Shown: positions 24,957 to 34,028 of the stretch, piece by piece | Layout of the letters: every line of letters begins with the position of its first letter | How positions within the stretch are numbered: the first letter of the stretch is position 1 | Source of the DNA: Candidatus Nomurabacteria bacterium | GTDB taxonomy: Bacteria; Patescibacteriota; Minisyncoccia; Phycocordibacterales; UBA9973 | Direction of reading: 5' to 3' | Length of the DNA: 45,828 nt | Assembly (NCBI GenBank): GCA_021413905.1 | Contig: JAIOPO010000006.1 | Coordinates: forward strand, 1-45,828 | Notes under the pieces: generated by a model | Database searches by the model: none | The model's input: only the letters and a program-made list of their open reading frames with translations | Told to the model about the DNA's origin: nothing | Position numbers and translations under genes: made by a program

Positions 24957-27317
24957 TTAATGATGTACTCCACCGCCTGCTGGAGCCGATGCTGGTTTTG
25001 GGGCTGGTTTAGGTTTTGCATGTCCTCCACCTCCGTGTCCATGATTATCTCCTCCGTGTCCACCACCACTATCTCCTTTTGGTTTAATATTCATTCTCAT
25101 TCTGTATGCTGATTCATTGGTTCCAGATATTGTTTTACCTGTTATTAATGCACCAGCTTTGTTCCAACCACTTTCAACTGTTTTGGCGTATGTTTCGATA
25201 ATTTCGTGATCTCTGTGTCTTAATTCTTTTTTAGCTTCTTTTAATGCGTCCTTAGCTGCTGTTAGCGGAGCTGATATTGTTTCTTTGTCTTGTTTTAATG
25301 TTAGTAATTCTATATCCAATGCTTCTTTTTCTTTTTCCATTGCAGCTTTTTTAACAGGGTCTGTTATATTTTTTAATCTTTCATTTAGATCAGTTCTGTA
25401 TTCTCTTTTTGCCTTCATTTTGGCGTCTAATATTTCTAGGTCTTCTTTCAGTTCTTCTTCTTTAGCATGCACAGCTGTTTCAGCTTTTTTAACCGCTTGA
25501 TTTAATGGTTTAGTTGATTTTTCTTTCAAACTTTCTGCTCGTTTTAAACGAGCATTGATTTGTCTTTCTCTTGCACCTTCAAAACCGTCATTTTTTGTTT
25601 TTCCTAAATTAGTAAGTCCAACTGTTGCTAAACCTTGACCGGCAATTTTTGCATTTCTTAAATCAAAGGTCGCTTTACTACCTGATTCGCCTAAACGTCT
25701 GATACCACTAGCAATTCCACTAAATAAAGGAACTCCTCTTGCTTCTAAGTTTTGCAAAGTTCTACTTTCAGATATTTTGCTACTAAATCTACCAAGTGTT
25801 GCTGTTCCAGCTAAAGCAACTCCACCTGAAGCTATACCTACAGCTGCACCACTAACCATTGCTCCAATTTTATTTACTCCTGCTCCTACTTCCCCTGCGT
25901 ATTCAGTAGCTAATTTTTTAGCTTGATGTAATAAAATAAATATTAAAGCAAAAGGAACTATTGTAGACATTGATACATTTAAAAAATCTGATTGTGTATC
26001 AAATACTGTTGAGACAGTTTTTAATGCATCGCCCATCAGTAATATTATGTAAAGAAAAAATATAAATATTGGTGCCATGAATGCTTGTTTAAATAATTCA
26101 GACCACCATTTTTGATGACCAATTTTACCAAAATCAAATGGTAAAGTATAAGAAGCGAAAGCAATAGGAGCGAAAATCATAGAAAGCCAAAGCCCCGCTA
26201 CTCTTCCTACGAACAAAAATGCTACAGACAAGAATATATAAATCATGAAAATCATAAGTGCAGATGCAAATAATGTTATCAATATAAATAAACCACCATT
26301 AGCGTCGTCGTATCCTCCTACGATATTTTGAGGATTTACTAATTCCATTAATGCTACGGATATATTTTTCTCTCCTTCTGCTCCAGTGACTACTTTTCCT
26401 GTGTTATCTTTTGTTGTGATTCCATTATAAAATACTTTTGCTAAAATATTTGATGAATCTATCACGACTTGGCTGACAAATAAGCTGAAATTTATGACTA
26501 GTCCGATAACTATGATAGATGCGATTATTTTTTTTGTCCCATGTCCCATTCCTAGTATTGTCTGTATTGCTACATAAAGTAAAGCTATTATAAAAAATAT
26601 GTTTGCGATATCGCGTACAGCACCCCAAGCTTTACCTACGAATGAAAAGCTGTAAGAACTGCTGTTTGTAGAATAATATATAAAGAAATCTAAAAATTTA
26701 GCAGCCCATTCTGTAAGCCATGCCAATGGCTGAAATACTAATGAGTATAAAATTTCAGCCACACAACCTTTTATATTACCTGGAAAATCACAATTCCATT
26801 TTGTTCCTTGGTTTATGGATTGTTGAGTTGAACGACCAGTTAAATCTTCATTTGATTGGCTTACTGTTCCAGATGATTCTGTGTTGTTTATTGTAAAACC
26901 TTTTGTAACATTTAAAAGAGTTTCAGGTTCATCAGATATTTCTTTAAGGGCTTTAACATTTAAAATATAATCTCCTTGTGGTAAATTTTCTATTCTATTT
27001 GTAAATACAATATCTTGTTGATCTTGAGTTTGATCAATTTCAATTGAAAGTGTTTTTTGATTTTCATTATTTAGTTTACTTTCATCTTTTAATCTAGCAT
27101 TTATTATTAAATGTTTAAGTTTATCAGAATTTGATCCCTTATGTATTACTGATACTATATTCACAGAATTACCAACAATACTTGTATCTACTGTTAAAAA
27201 TCTAGATTCAAATATTTGTGCATTTGCTTCGTTTAGATTAAAAGAACTTGTTAATGGCATCAAAAAAAAGCTCAATACGATGAATGGGATCAAGATTTTT
27301 GAAAAAATTCTTTTCAT
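24957..27317 (-). CDS. VirB6/TrbL-like polytopic membrane protein
   Basis: I place the start at 'MKRIFSKILIPFIVLSFFLM' (27317), 13 codons inside the ORF, because this gives a proper signal peptide. A ~150-residue extracytoplasmic beta region follows. Next come about six or more membrane helices ('WAAKFLDFFIYYST', 'IANIFFIIALLYVAIQTILG', 'KKIIASIIVIGLVINFSLFV', 'GLFILITLFASALMIFMIYI', 'APIFIFFLYIILLMGDAL'), as in VirB6/TrbL channel proteins. The cytoplasmic tail holds a long charged coiled coil ('KAKREYRTDLNERLKNITDP') and ends in a Gly/His/Pro-rich tract ('GGGHGGDNHGHGGGGH') that could bind metal. It probably forms the inner-membrane channel. Confidence 0.82.
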   Translation of the reverse strand: MKRIFSKILIPFIVLSFFLMPLTSSFNLNEANAQIFESRFLTVDTSIVGNSVNIVSVIHKGSNSDKLKHLIINARLKDESKLNNENQKTLSIEIDQTQDQQDIVFTNRIENLPQGDYILNVKALKEISDEPETLLNVTKGFTINNTESSGTVSQSNEDLTGRSTQQSINQGTKWNCDFPGNIKGCVAEILYSLVFQPLAWLTEWAAKFLDFFIYYSTNSSSYSFSFVGKAWGAVRDIANIFFIIALLYVAIQTILGMGHGTKKIIASIIVIGLVINFSLFVSQVVIDSSNILAKVFYNGITTKDNTGKVVTGAEGEKNISVALMELVNPQNIVGGYDDANGGLFILITLFASALMIFMIYIFLSVAFLFVGRVAGLWLSMIFAPIAFASYTLPFDFGKIGHQKWWSELFKQAFMAPIFIFFLYIILLMGDALKTVSTVFDTQSDFLNVSMSTIVPFALIFILLHQAKKLATEYAGEVGAGVNKIGAMVSGAAVGIASGGVALAGTATLGRFSSKISESRTLQNLEARGVPLFSGIASGIRRLGESGSKATFDLRNAKIAGQGLATVGLTNLGKTKNDGFEGARERQINARLKRAESLKEKSTKPLNQAVKKAETAVHAKEEELKEDLEILDAKMKAKREYRTDLNERLKNITDPVKKAAMEKEKEALDIELLTLKQDKETISAPLTAAKDALKEAKKELRHRDHEIIETYAKTVESGWNKAGALITGKTISGTNESAYRMRMNIKPKGDSGGGHGGDNHGHGGGGHAKPKPAPKPASAPAGGGVHH

Positions 27318-27371
27318 TTGATTATATTGTAACACAAAAATACGCAAAAAATACAAAAAACTTCTTATTTA

Positions 27372-29123
27372 TTATTTTTTCTTACTGAAATAATATTCGT
27401 AACCGAAAGCATTTTTCAAATTGCCACTATTTACAGCGATATTCGTCAAAGTATTTTTATAATATTCATAAACTGCCAACTTTCCGTCTTTTAAACCTAA
27501 CTCGTAAGCCACTACATCAGGGGTATTGACGCGTATTTCTCTGCCTCCTCCTGTGTAATATCCGAATGATTGAGCAAAAGCATGAGCTAATTCACCTGCA
27601 AAAAATTGTAAATCATCCCCTGTTTTATATCCGTATGATTTTGCAAAAGCCGGAGCATCTATGATTTGTCTTGCGAAAACAGTTTCAATACCTTCCTGAG
27701 AATGAACTATTGCATCAGAAAAAGGTTTCGCTTTAGATCCAATCGTTGGAGCAGGAGATGCTTTTGTTGGCGTTGAATTGTTGTTTGTTGGACCAAATAT
27801 TCCTCCACCTATTGTGCCAGAGCCGGAGAAATTTATACCTGAACTGCCATCATTTCCAAAAGATGTTCCATTTCCAGTATTTGTTCCACCACCAGTACTT
27901 ATTCCGTTTCCATTATTGTTTCCATTTCCTGTTGATCCATTTGCATCCATACCACTTCCGGTTTTAGTGTCTAATTTCAACATTCTTTCTATTTGTTTGC
28001 CAGATATTCCGGTGCAAGATAATCTGTATATATTGAAATTTGGAGCTACTGCTGTGACGATAACACCTGCTTGCGCTCCGCGAGGAGTCGGTCTGTTCCC
28101 TGTCCATCCCCCTGATGAAATACAAGAACCTGGAAGTATGTTTTCTGAATCCCAAGAAAGTGTGGTGGTGTATATAGAATTATTTACAGTGACTGAAGTG
28201 TTGGATAATGTTAATGTTTCAATTGAAAGATTTAAATTTCCAGAAGAACTAGAGTCTGAATTGGAATAAGAATTAGTATCATTTGTGGTACCGTCTGTAG
28301 CACTACCATTGAAGGTGTTAAAACCAGTATCTGTATTAAATATAGATGTCTCTCCTTCTGTTGTTTTTAAATAATCAACACTGTTTGAATCTTGATTTTG
28401 AATCATAGCTTTGAATTCATAATCATGCCCTGTGTGAATTCCAGTTAATAAAAATTTAATTTGTCCCGAAGAATGAGAGCTTGTCCCTGTATTTTGAGAA
28501 ACTTTTGTAGTGTCTAACCAAGGAGAAAATGTTTGAGTATCGCCTGTTTGATTTTTAGTTTCACCATCATTTCCAGGTATTATTTCTCTATATTCAAACC
28601 ATGTAACAGCTTTTACGTTGGTGTTAAAAAATGCATTTAAATAAGCATTTGTGTCATCTATTATTTTGGCATTGTTTGTTTGTATTGTGGTTTGTGCGCA
28701 AGTTGAACATGGTTTTGTTGTGAATGTTTGTATTCCACCATAACGTATTACATTTGTATTTTTTGTTGCACCTGGAGAGATTGCTGAACAATAATAATAT
28801 GTTGTATTTGGAGTTAATCCTGTTAAATTTTTTGTAAAAGTTACATCACTTGAACCATTTCCAAGATTTACATCATTAGTAGAAGACATATTTGAACCAT
28901 AAACATCGTTACAAAAGATCGGAGGGTTTTGTGTTGAAGCATAACGAAAATATCCAAAAGCTGTAACTCCTTCAGGATTTCCAGAGCCTGTAAATGTAGC
29001 AGATACGTCTGTTATGTTTTTTGCAGGAGCCGTCAATACATTCGAAATTGCAAAAGATTGTAATGGTAACATTACTATTGTTGCAATTATTAAACTAAAT
29101 AAACTATAAATACTTTTTTTCAT
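27372..29123 (-). CDS. Secreted fibronectin-like protein of the secretion cluster
   Basis: 583 residues with a signal peptide ('LPLQSFA-I', ~25). Two beta domains follow: 'NLTGLTPNTTYYYCSAISPG' is typical of fibronectin type III, and a second copy holds 'WFEYREI' and 'LLTGIHTGHDYEFKAMIQNQ'. A third beta domain ('LSWDSENILPGSCISSGGWT') and a long Gly/Asn/Thr linker come next. The ~120-residue C-terminal domain is compact and aromatic-rich ('FAKSYGYKTGDDLQFFAGEL', 'AQSFGYYTGGGREIRVN') and is not known to me. It could be a tip or adhesin subunit of the machine. Confidence 0.8.
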   Translation of the reverse strand: MKKSIYSLFSLIIATIVMLPLQSFAISNVLTAPAKNITDVSATFTGSGNPEGVTAFGYFRYASTQNPPIFCNDVYGSNMSSTNDVNLGNGSSDVTFTKNLTGLTPNTTYYYCSAISPGATKNTNVIRYGGIQTFTTKPCSTCAQTTIQTNNAKIIDDTNAYLNAFFNTNVKAVTWFEYREIIPGNDGETKNQTGDTQTFSPWLDTTKVSQNTGTSSHSSGQIKFLLTGIHTGHDYEFKAMIQNQDSNSVDYLKTTEGETSIFNTDTGFNTFNGSATDGTTNDTNSYSNSDSSSSGNLNLSIETLTLSNTSVTVNNSIYTTTLSWDSENILPGSCISSGGWTGNRPTPRGAQAGVIVTAVAPNFNIYRLSCTGISGKQIERMLKLDTKTGSGMDANGSTGNGNNNGNGISTGGGTNTGNGTSFGNDGSSGINFSGSGTIGGGIFGPTNNNSTPTKASPAPTIGSKAKPFSDAIVHSQEGIETVFARQIIDAPAFAKSYGYKTGDDLQFFAGELAHAFAQSFGYYTGGGREIRVNTPDVVAYELGLKDGKLAVYEYYKNTLTNIAVNSGNLKNAFGYEYYFSKKK

Positions 29124-29131
29124 TTTTAATT

Positions 29132-31807
29132 TTAATAAATACCGATGATTGATTCAAAGCTTCCAGAATTATTGTTTGGAGTAAGTCCTAAGTATGTTCC
29201 CCACTTGTCTAGTTTTAACAAGTCTCCGATTTCTAATCTGTAAGGGCTACCGTCTGGTTTATGAACATACCAACCTTGATCACCAGCATCTCCTTGACTG
29301 TCAAAAGGAATATTACTTAAAAATCCTGGACCAGTGTCTGTTTTTTTAGGATAAACATAACTATGTAGATGTGGTGGATAATAAGTCATTCTTTGGACAC
29401 CATTTTCTGTAACTCCATAAGGTAATGTATTTTCTCCACCATTTGTTTCTTTTTCACAATTTATTAATAAATTGTTGTAAACATAATCTGTACTATCTTT
29501 TATTTGTTTTGTTAATTCAAATGCTTGAGTGATATCTTCAGAAGATTTAATATTATCTGAAATTCTTGCAAAAGCTTCGTTTAATTTTCCAATTTTAGTA
29601 TCATAATCAGAATCGGTAGTATTTAAATTATCTAATTGTGTTTTTAATTGAATTAATTGAGCTATTGTTCCTTTTAATTTACCCATTTCCTCATTGTTAT
29701 TCTTTATGATTTCATTATAACCTGTAATTTTCATAAATTCGGCATTGGCTTGTTTGGTTATCGCAGGCATATCGTTGTCATTATAAATTTGATGAATTAA
29801 CTCTACATACCTATCAAACATTGTATCTAAAACAGCAACAGCAGCTTGTTTGCTTTCTAGATTAGCCATTCTTATATCATCTCTTACATTTTCTGTGTAA
29901 TTTATATGTAATCCTGTTAGTGCACCAATTTGTGTTGCGTAATAAGCTTTTAATTTCTTTTCATCGTCATGATTGTTTAAAGATTTTATTATTACTCCTG
30001 TGATCGCTCCGACAGCTGCACCAACTCCAGCTCCAATAGCAGTTCCTAGTCCTGGAACAGCAGATCCGATACTTGCTCCGATAATAGCACCAGTACCAGC
30101 CATTGCAAGAGGTGCTACTGTTTCAGCAGCATGCACAACGTCATCGAATTTCTTTTTATCAACACTTTGTAGTGTTTCCGGAACTATTTTTGACTCTGCT
30201 GATGTTAATGCTTCACGAGAATCTTCTTCCCAACCAGGGTGTGGTCCAGGTATACAATAATCAAGTTGGTAAATTGTAGGAATCAAACCTATATAATCAC
30301 CTTTTCCATTATTATCAAATAATAATGCTTTATTTTGTTCTATAATTTTATCTACATAAGTTCTTTGTTCATCTATGAGTGCTTGATTTAAATCTTTTGT
30401 GATATCAAAATCCGGATGTCTTTCAAAATATGAATTGTTTTCATATCCTGCTGCGATATTACTTCTGTGTTGTCCTGAATTTTCATTGTCACTATATACA
30501 GATAAATCTAATTCATTGTCTGTATTATTTAATTCAGACAAACCTTTGTCTATCAATTGTCCACCAAATTTATTGATAGCTGTATCGAATATAGCTGCCA
30601 TTGCATCATTTAAATCATTTATATCTAAATATGCATTTCCTTGTATTTTTAATGCATCAGTAGCTGCGCTTGCTATTGCTGAACCAGGAGTAACATATTC
30701 CCATTTTTGACATAAATGAGTTTTGTTCCAATCATCATAAGGGCTGAGTCCACTCATTGTAGGACCTATAACACTAGGACTATAAGGATTTCCTTGCGCA
30801 AGTTGTCTATTGTATTGTTGTTTTGTTTGACCTTTTAGACTTTCTGGAGCTACGCAACGATAATCTCCCAAATATCCACCAGCTTCTTTTAATTGATCTC
30901 TTAGGTCTTGAGCTTCAGATTGAATTGTTCCATTAAGTCTTTTACTGAGTTCGCTTTGGAAAACTAAATTTGCTCCAAGTGGATTGTTTGCGGGTACTTG
31001 AGTCATAAAATTCCAAGCATTCCAACCACCTGAAGAGAAATTGGCTTGAAATGTCAAAGCGGTTGGGCAAGTTACATCGTCTTTTGCTTTTTGAGGGTCT
31101 GTTTGTTGGCAAGTTGTGTCTTTTATTAATTCATTTAATGAATATCTTGCATTTTGAGCAAACTTTGTTTTTAAAGCTATTGCAGTATTTTGAATAAAAC
31201 CTTTAGCAAAAGGACTGATTCCTTTTATTTCATTATTAAATTGCATTATTTGTTGTTTTGCTAAGTCATTAAAGAAAGAACTTCTGTTTTTTGGCCAAAA
31301 TGAATCACCGAAATTGCCTGTATTTATCCATGCAATAGTGCTCATTGTTAATTTTTTTATTAAAATCTTTGCTATAAGTTTACCGACACTGTTTAAGCAG
31401 AGTTGATTTGAAGCAATTATATCTTGTTGTTTTTTTAATCCAGCTAATTCTAATTGCATTTGTTCTTCTCTTATCCTTAAAAGAGGATCGTTAACAGTTA
31501 TTGTAGTAGCTTGAACTGCGGCCTCTTCTTCAGCTTCAGTAAGTACCGCTGCTCCTTTACCAAAAACATCTCTTATTGAATTTTCTGCTACAGCTTTACA
31601 TCCTTGAAGCCTTGGGATTGCTGGGCCAACCATTTTTAAATAACTTCCGACACCACCTCCTCCACCAGAATATGATGTCGGATTTGAACCAGAATAAGAG
31701 CTAGTTTGAGCTTCTGCTTTATGGACAAAATTTAAAAATGGCAAAAGAACAAAACTCATTATCAATAAAAATGATGTTATTTTTTGAATTTTGATATTTA
31801 TATACAT
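29132..31807 (-). CDS. Large secreted cluster protein with glycine zipper and coiled coil
   Basis: The ORF runs to 31828, but ATG at 31807 ('MYINIKIQKITSFLLIMSFV') avoids overlap with the gene upstream and gives a signal peptide ending near 'HKAEA-Q'. The ~890-residue product has a Gly/Ser-rich start and a helical N domain ('EEQMQLELAGLKKQQDIIAS'). It also has several cysteines and a strong glycine-zipper membrane segment ('GTGAIIGASIGSAVPGLGTA', continuing 'IGAGVGAAVGAITGV') near 570-610. A predicted coiled coil follows ('IIKNNNEEMGKLKGTIAQLI'). Family unknown. Large size, secretion and a membrane-inserting zipper suggest a pore or core-complex part, an inference. Confidence 0.78.
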   Translation of the reverse strand: MYINIKIQKITSFLLIMSFVLLPFLNFVHKAEAQTSSYSGSNPTSYSGGGGGVGSYLKMVGPAIPRLQGCKAVAENSIRDVFGKGAAVLTEAEEEAAVQATTITVNDPLLRIREEQMQLELAGLKKQQDIIASNQLCLNSVGKLIAKILIKKLTMSTIAWINTGNFGDSFWPKNRSSFFNDLAKQQIMQFNNEIKGISPFAKGFIQNTAIALKTKFAQNARYSLNELIKDTTCQQTDPQKAKDDVTCPTALTFQANFSSGGWNAWNFMTQVPANNPLGANLVFQSELSKRLNGTIQSEAQDLRDQLKEAGGYLGDYRCVAPESLKGQTKQQYNRQLAQGNPYSPSVIGPTMSGLSPYDDWNKTHLCQKWEYVTPGSAIASAATDALKIQGNAYLDINDLNDAMAAIFDTAINKFGGQLIDKGLSELNNTDNELDLSVYSDNENSGQHRSNIAAGYENNSYFERHPDFDITKDLNQALIDEQRTYVDKIIEQNKALLFDNNGKGDYIGLIPTIYQLDYCIPGPHPGWEEDSREALTSAESKIVPETLQSVDKKKFDDVVHAAETVAPLAMAGTGAIIGASIGSAVPGLGTAIGAGVGAAVGAITGVIIKSLNNHDDEKKLKAYYATQIGALTGLHINYTENVRDDIRMANLESKQAAVAVLDTMFDRYVELIHQIYNDNDMPAITKQANAEFMKITGYNEIIKNNNEEMGKLKGTIAQLIQLKTQLDNLNTTDSDYDTKIGKLNEAFARISDNIKSSEDITQAFELTKQIKDSTDYVYNNLLINCEKETNGGENTLPYGVTENGVQRMTYYPPHLHSYVYPKKTDTGPGFLSNIPFDSQGDAGDQGWYVHKPDGSPYRLEIGDLLKLDKWGTYLGLTPNNNSGSFESIIGIY

Positions 31808-31811
31808 ATTA

Positions 31812-32756
31812 CTATTTAATAATACCATTTGTAATTAAATATGTCTTTAAATCATTCACCGATTTTATGAAATCTTCACTGTATTGTTGATATTGAGCAA
31901 GTCCGGAAAGTCCCACTACCGGATCATTGATTGTTTTTGACATATTTTTAACACTCACCCCTAAATTGTAAGAATTGTTTGTAATGTTTGTGTGATATGA
32001 GATTAAATCCGATGGAACTGTTATTTTTGTTAATTTTTTTGCAAAATCTTGATAAGCATTTGCTGTTTTTAAAAGCTCATTTTCTGCTTCGTATTGTTCT
32101 GCATCTGTGGCATTTTCATTATTTGTTATGTCAGCAATTATGTTTACTTCTTCACCTATTTGAGTGTTTTTATATGTAGCAAAAAGATTTTGCACTTTAG
32201 TGTAATATTCTATTTCTGTTTCTTTTGTTGTTTCTTTTATTTCAAAATCAGATTGAGAATATTTGTTTTCAAGTGTTGGATCTATGATTTTTTGTCCCAA
32301 AGAAGAAGATAGATTGTTCATTGTTGTTTGGTCTATTTGTCCTGATTGTTGCAATGCTAAATATGTAGCAAAGAATTCTCTTGCGAATTTGTCTGTTTCT
32401 GTTAAATCAGTAGTATTTTCAGGATTATTTTCATCTGAATTTAATTTTAAATCATCTTTTTTTTGTTTTATGTATTGAGTATCCGGTATATTGTTGAATG
32501 TTACTTTTTTTAATGGATCTGTACCCCAAAGAGCTTCTTCCCAGTCTAAAATACCATCACCATCAGAATCTTGTTGTAATAAATCATCAGTAGTGGATAA
32601 TGTTGATAATTTATTGTTTTGCTTTTTAAAATTAACTGAATGTCCTATACCAAAAAAAACCTTGTAAATAAAGAATATTATTAAAAATAATGCCAAAATA
32701 GTTATGGCTATATAAGAGAATTTTTTACTTGGAAGGTATTTTTTTATTTTTTCCAT
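31812..32756 (-). CDS. Membrane-anchored protein with an EF-hand-like calcium loop
   Basis: 314 residues. One N-terminal membrane helix (14-35) is followed by 'DSDGDGILDWEEALWGTDP' at 63-81. This is a canonical calcium loop with ligands D63, D65, D67, D71 and E74, as in thrombospondin type 3 or dockerin-like repeats. The remaining ~230 residues are helical and soluble ('FFATYLALQQSGQIDQTTMN'). They should lie outside the membrane. It is second in the minus-strand block and probably a structural component. The calcium loop is certain by pattern; the rest is unassigned. Confidence 0.8.
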   Translation of the reverse strand: MEKIKKYLPSKKFSYIAITILALFLIIFFIYKVFFGIGHSVNFKKQNNKLSTLSTTDDLLQQDSDGDGILDWEEALWGTDPLKKVTFNNIPDTQYIKQKKDDLKLNSDENNPENTTDLTETDKFAREFFATYLALQQSGQIDQTTMNNLSSSLGQKIIDPTLENKYSQSDFEIKETTKETEIEYYTKVQNLFATYKNTQIGEEVNIIADITNNENATDAEQYEAENELLKTANAYQDFAKKLTKITVPSDLISYHTNITNNSYNLGVSVKNMSKTINDPVVGLSGLAQYQQYSEDFIKSVNDLKTYLITNGIIK

Positions 32757-32764
32757 ATTAAAAT

Positions 32765-33154
32765 TTATCTTCTACTTACTCCGAATGTTGTTACTGGGTA
32801 AACCATTACTACTGTTGTTGCTCCTATGGGGTCTGTGCATGTGACTGGTATGGGTGTCGGTGTATATAATCCTAATATTAATTTACCACTACTTGGTATA
32901 CCTTTTATTTTTGTTCCAACTGGTATCAAGAAAGGACCAGTTGTGCTGTTTTTTTGACTTAACGATTTAATATTGAAAGTCGTTCCCTCTACGGCGCAAA
33001 TAAAACCAGCGGATTCTGCTTCTATTATTTCTTTGGCTTGTGGAGCTGATATTATTCTACCTCCAAAAGGTATACCAAGACCAGCAAAAACAACTCTTGT
33101 TAAAGAAACAATAAATAAAAGAATAAAAAAAGTAATAAAAAAATATTTTTTCAC
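32765..33154 (-). CDS. Small secreted protein opening the secretion cluster
   Basis: 129 residues from a GTG start, with a signal peptide ending 'RVVFA-G'. The mature part is beta-rich with two cysteines ('GFICAVEGTTFNIKS', 'PVTCTDPIGATTVVMVYP'), a possible disulfide pair. Family unknown. A TATAAT lies 6 nt before the GTG, so this is likely the leaderless first gene of the block that runs to 16802. It might be a minor pilin-like or plug protein; nothing decides this. Confidence 0.72.
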   Translation of the reverse strand: MKKYFFITFFILLFIVSLTRVVFAGLGIPFGGRIISAPQAKEIIEAESAGFICAVEGTTFNIKSLSQKNSTTGPFLIPVGTKIKGIPSSGKLILGLYTPTPIPVTCTDPIGATTVVMVYPVTTFGVSRR

Positions 33155-33160
33155 CTTTAT

Positions 33161-33166
33161 ATTATA
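33161..33166 (-). promoter_or_regulatory. -10 hexamer TATAAT of the secretion cluster, 6 nt from GTG
   Basis: Minus-strand TATAAT-ATAAAG-GTG. Likely the main promoter of the 16-kb cluster. AAAGG could also act as a weak ribosome site if transcription starts further upstream. Confidence 0.55.
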
Positions 33167-33185
33167 CCAACAATAAAATATTGTG

Positions 33186-34028
33186 CTAGTTTTTAGAAAG
33201 TTCTAACCAGTCAGAAAGTTTTAATTCTTCGGCTCGGATATTTTTCCATTTTTCATCTGTTAGTTTTATTAAACTTTTTAGGTTGCCAGATAATTTTTTT
33301 CTTTTATGCGCAAAGCCTGTTTTTACTATTTCCCAAAACTTTTCTTCTTCTTGGGTTGAATTAAAATTTTTTCTTGAAATATTATTTATTGCGATAATTG
33401 CCGAGTCTACTTTTGGTGCTGGAGAAAAATATCTTGCTGGTACCTTCATTACTATTTTTGGATCACCGTATGCTTTTACTGAAATTGATAAAATGCTTTC
33501 ACTACCGTCACGGGCGACAATTCTTTTTGCTACTTCGTGTTGCACCATTAATACCATTTTCTCTGGTTGATTTTCTTCTGTCAAAAACTTTTTCAAAATC
33601 GCGCCGGTGATGTTGTATGGTATGTTTGCAATTATTTTATAAAGACGCAAAGTCTTTTTGGACTCACCACGAAAATTTTCTGTTGAAAACTTTCTCTGTC
33701 CGTCGCCGTCGCTCCTACCAAGGGTTCGCTCAAAAAGACTTTGCGTCTTTATCTCTAAAATATCTTCCTGTATTAAAATCAATTTTTTATTTTTAATTTC
33801 TTCTGCGAATTTTTCTTGCAGTAATGCAAAAAGTTCACGGTCTTTTTCTATTGCGATTACAGTGCCTGCATGCTCTAAAAGTTTTTTAGTTAATGCTCCT
33901 TTACCTGGACCGATTTCTAAAATAACATCATCAGATTTGATTTCCCCTGCATTTATTATAGCCTTGAGTGCTGGTTCAGACTTTAAAAAATTTTGCCCTA
34001 ATGATTTTTTTGCTTTATGTATTTTCAT
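33186..34028 (-). CDS. rsmA: 16S rRNA dimethyladenosine transferase RsmA (KsgA), with palindromic insert
   Basis: Methylates two adjacent adenosines near the 3' end of 16S rRNA using SAM. Motifs: 'KSLGQNFLKSEPALKAI', the SAM-binding 'ILEIGPGKGALTKKLL', 'IAIEKDRELF', the catalytic 'IANIPYNITGAIL' and the C-terminal 'PKVDSAIIAI' and 'FAHKRKKL'. Residues ~93-130 are an extra in-frame stretch ('ERTLGRSDGDGQ') encoded by a palindromic element placed just before the catalytic motif. Without it the protein would be typical length. Its ATG abuts the uvrD stop, so the two are co-transcribed. Confidence 0.95.
   Translation of the reverse strand: MKIHKAKKSLGQNFLKSEPALKAIINAGEIKSDDVILEIGPGKGALTKKLLEHAGTVIAIEKDRELFALLQEKFAEEIKNKKLILIQEDILEIKTQSLFERTLGRSDGDGQRKFSTENFRGESKKTLRLYKIIANIPYNITGAILKKFLTEENQPEKMVLMVQHEVAKRIVARDGSESILSISVKAYGDPKIVMKVPARYFSPAPKVDSAIIAINNISRKNFNSTQEEEKFWEIVKTGFAHKRKKLSGNLKSLIKLTDEKWKNIRAEELKLSDWLELSKN
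33639..33752. repeat. In-frame palindromic element in rsmA
   Basis: 114 nt (38 codons) bounded by perfect 22-nt inverted arms (33639-33660 and 33731-33752). Inside is a core shared with the uvrD element, including an inner hairpin (33671-33680 / 33685-33694). It is GC-richer than the gene and translated as part of RsmA. Its arms have no similarity to those of the uvrD copy. Confidence 0.85.
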
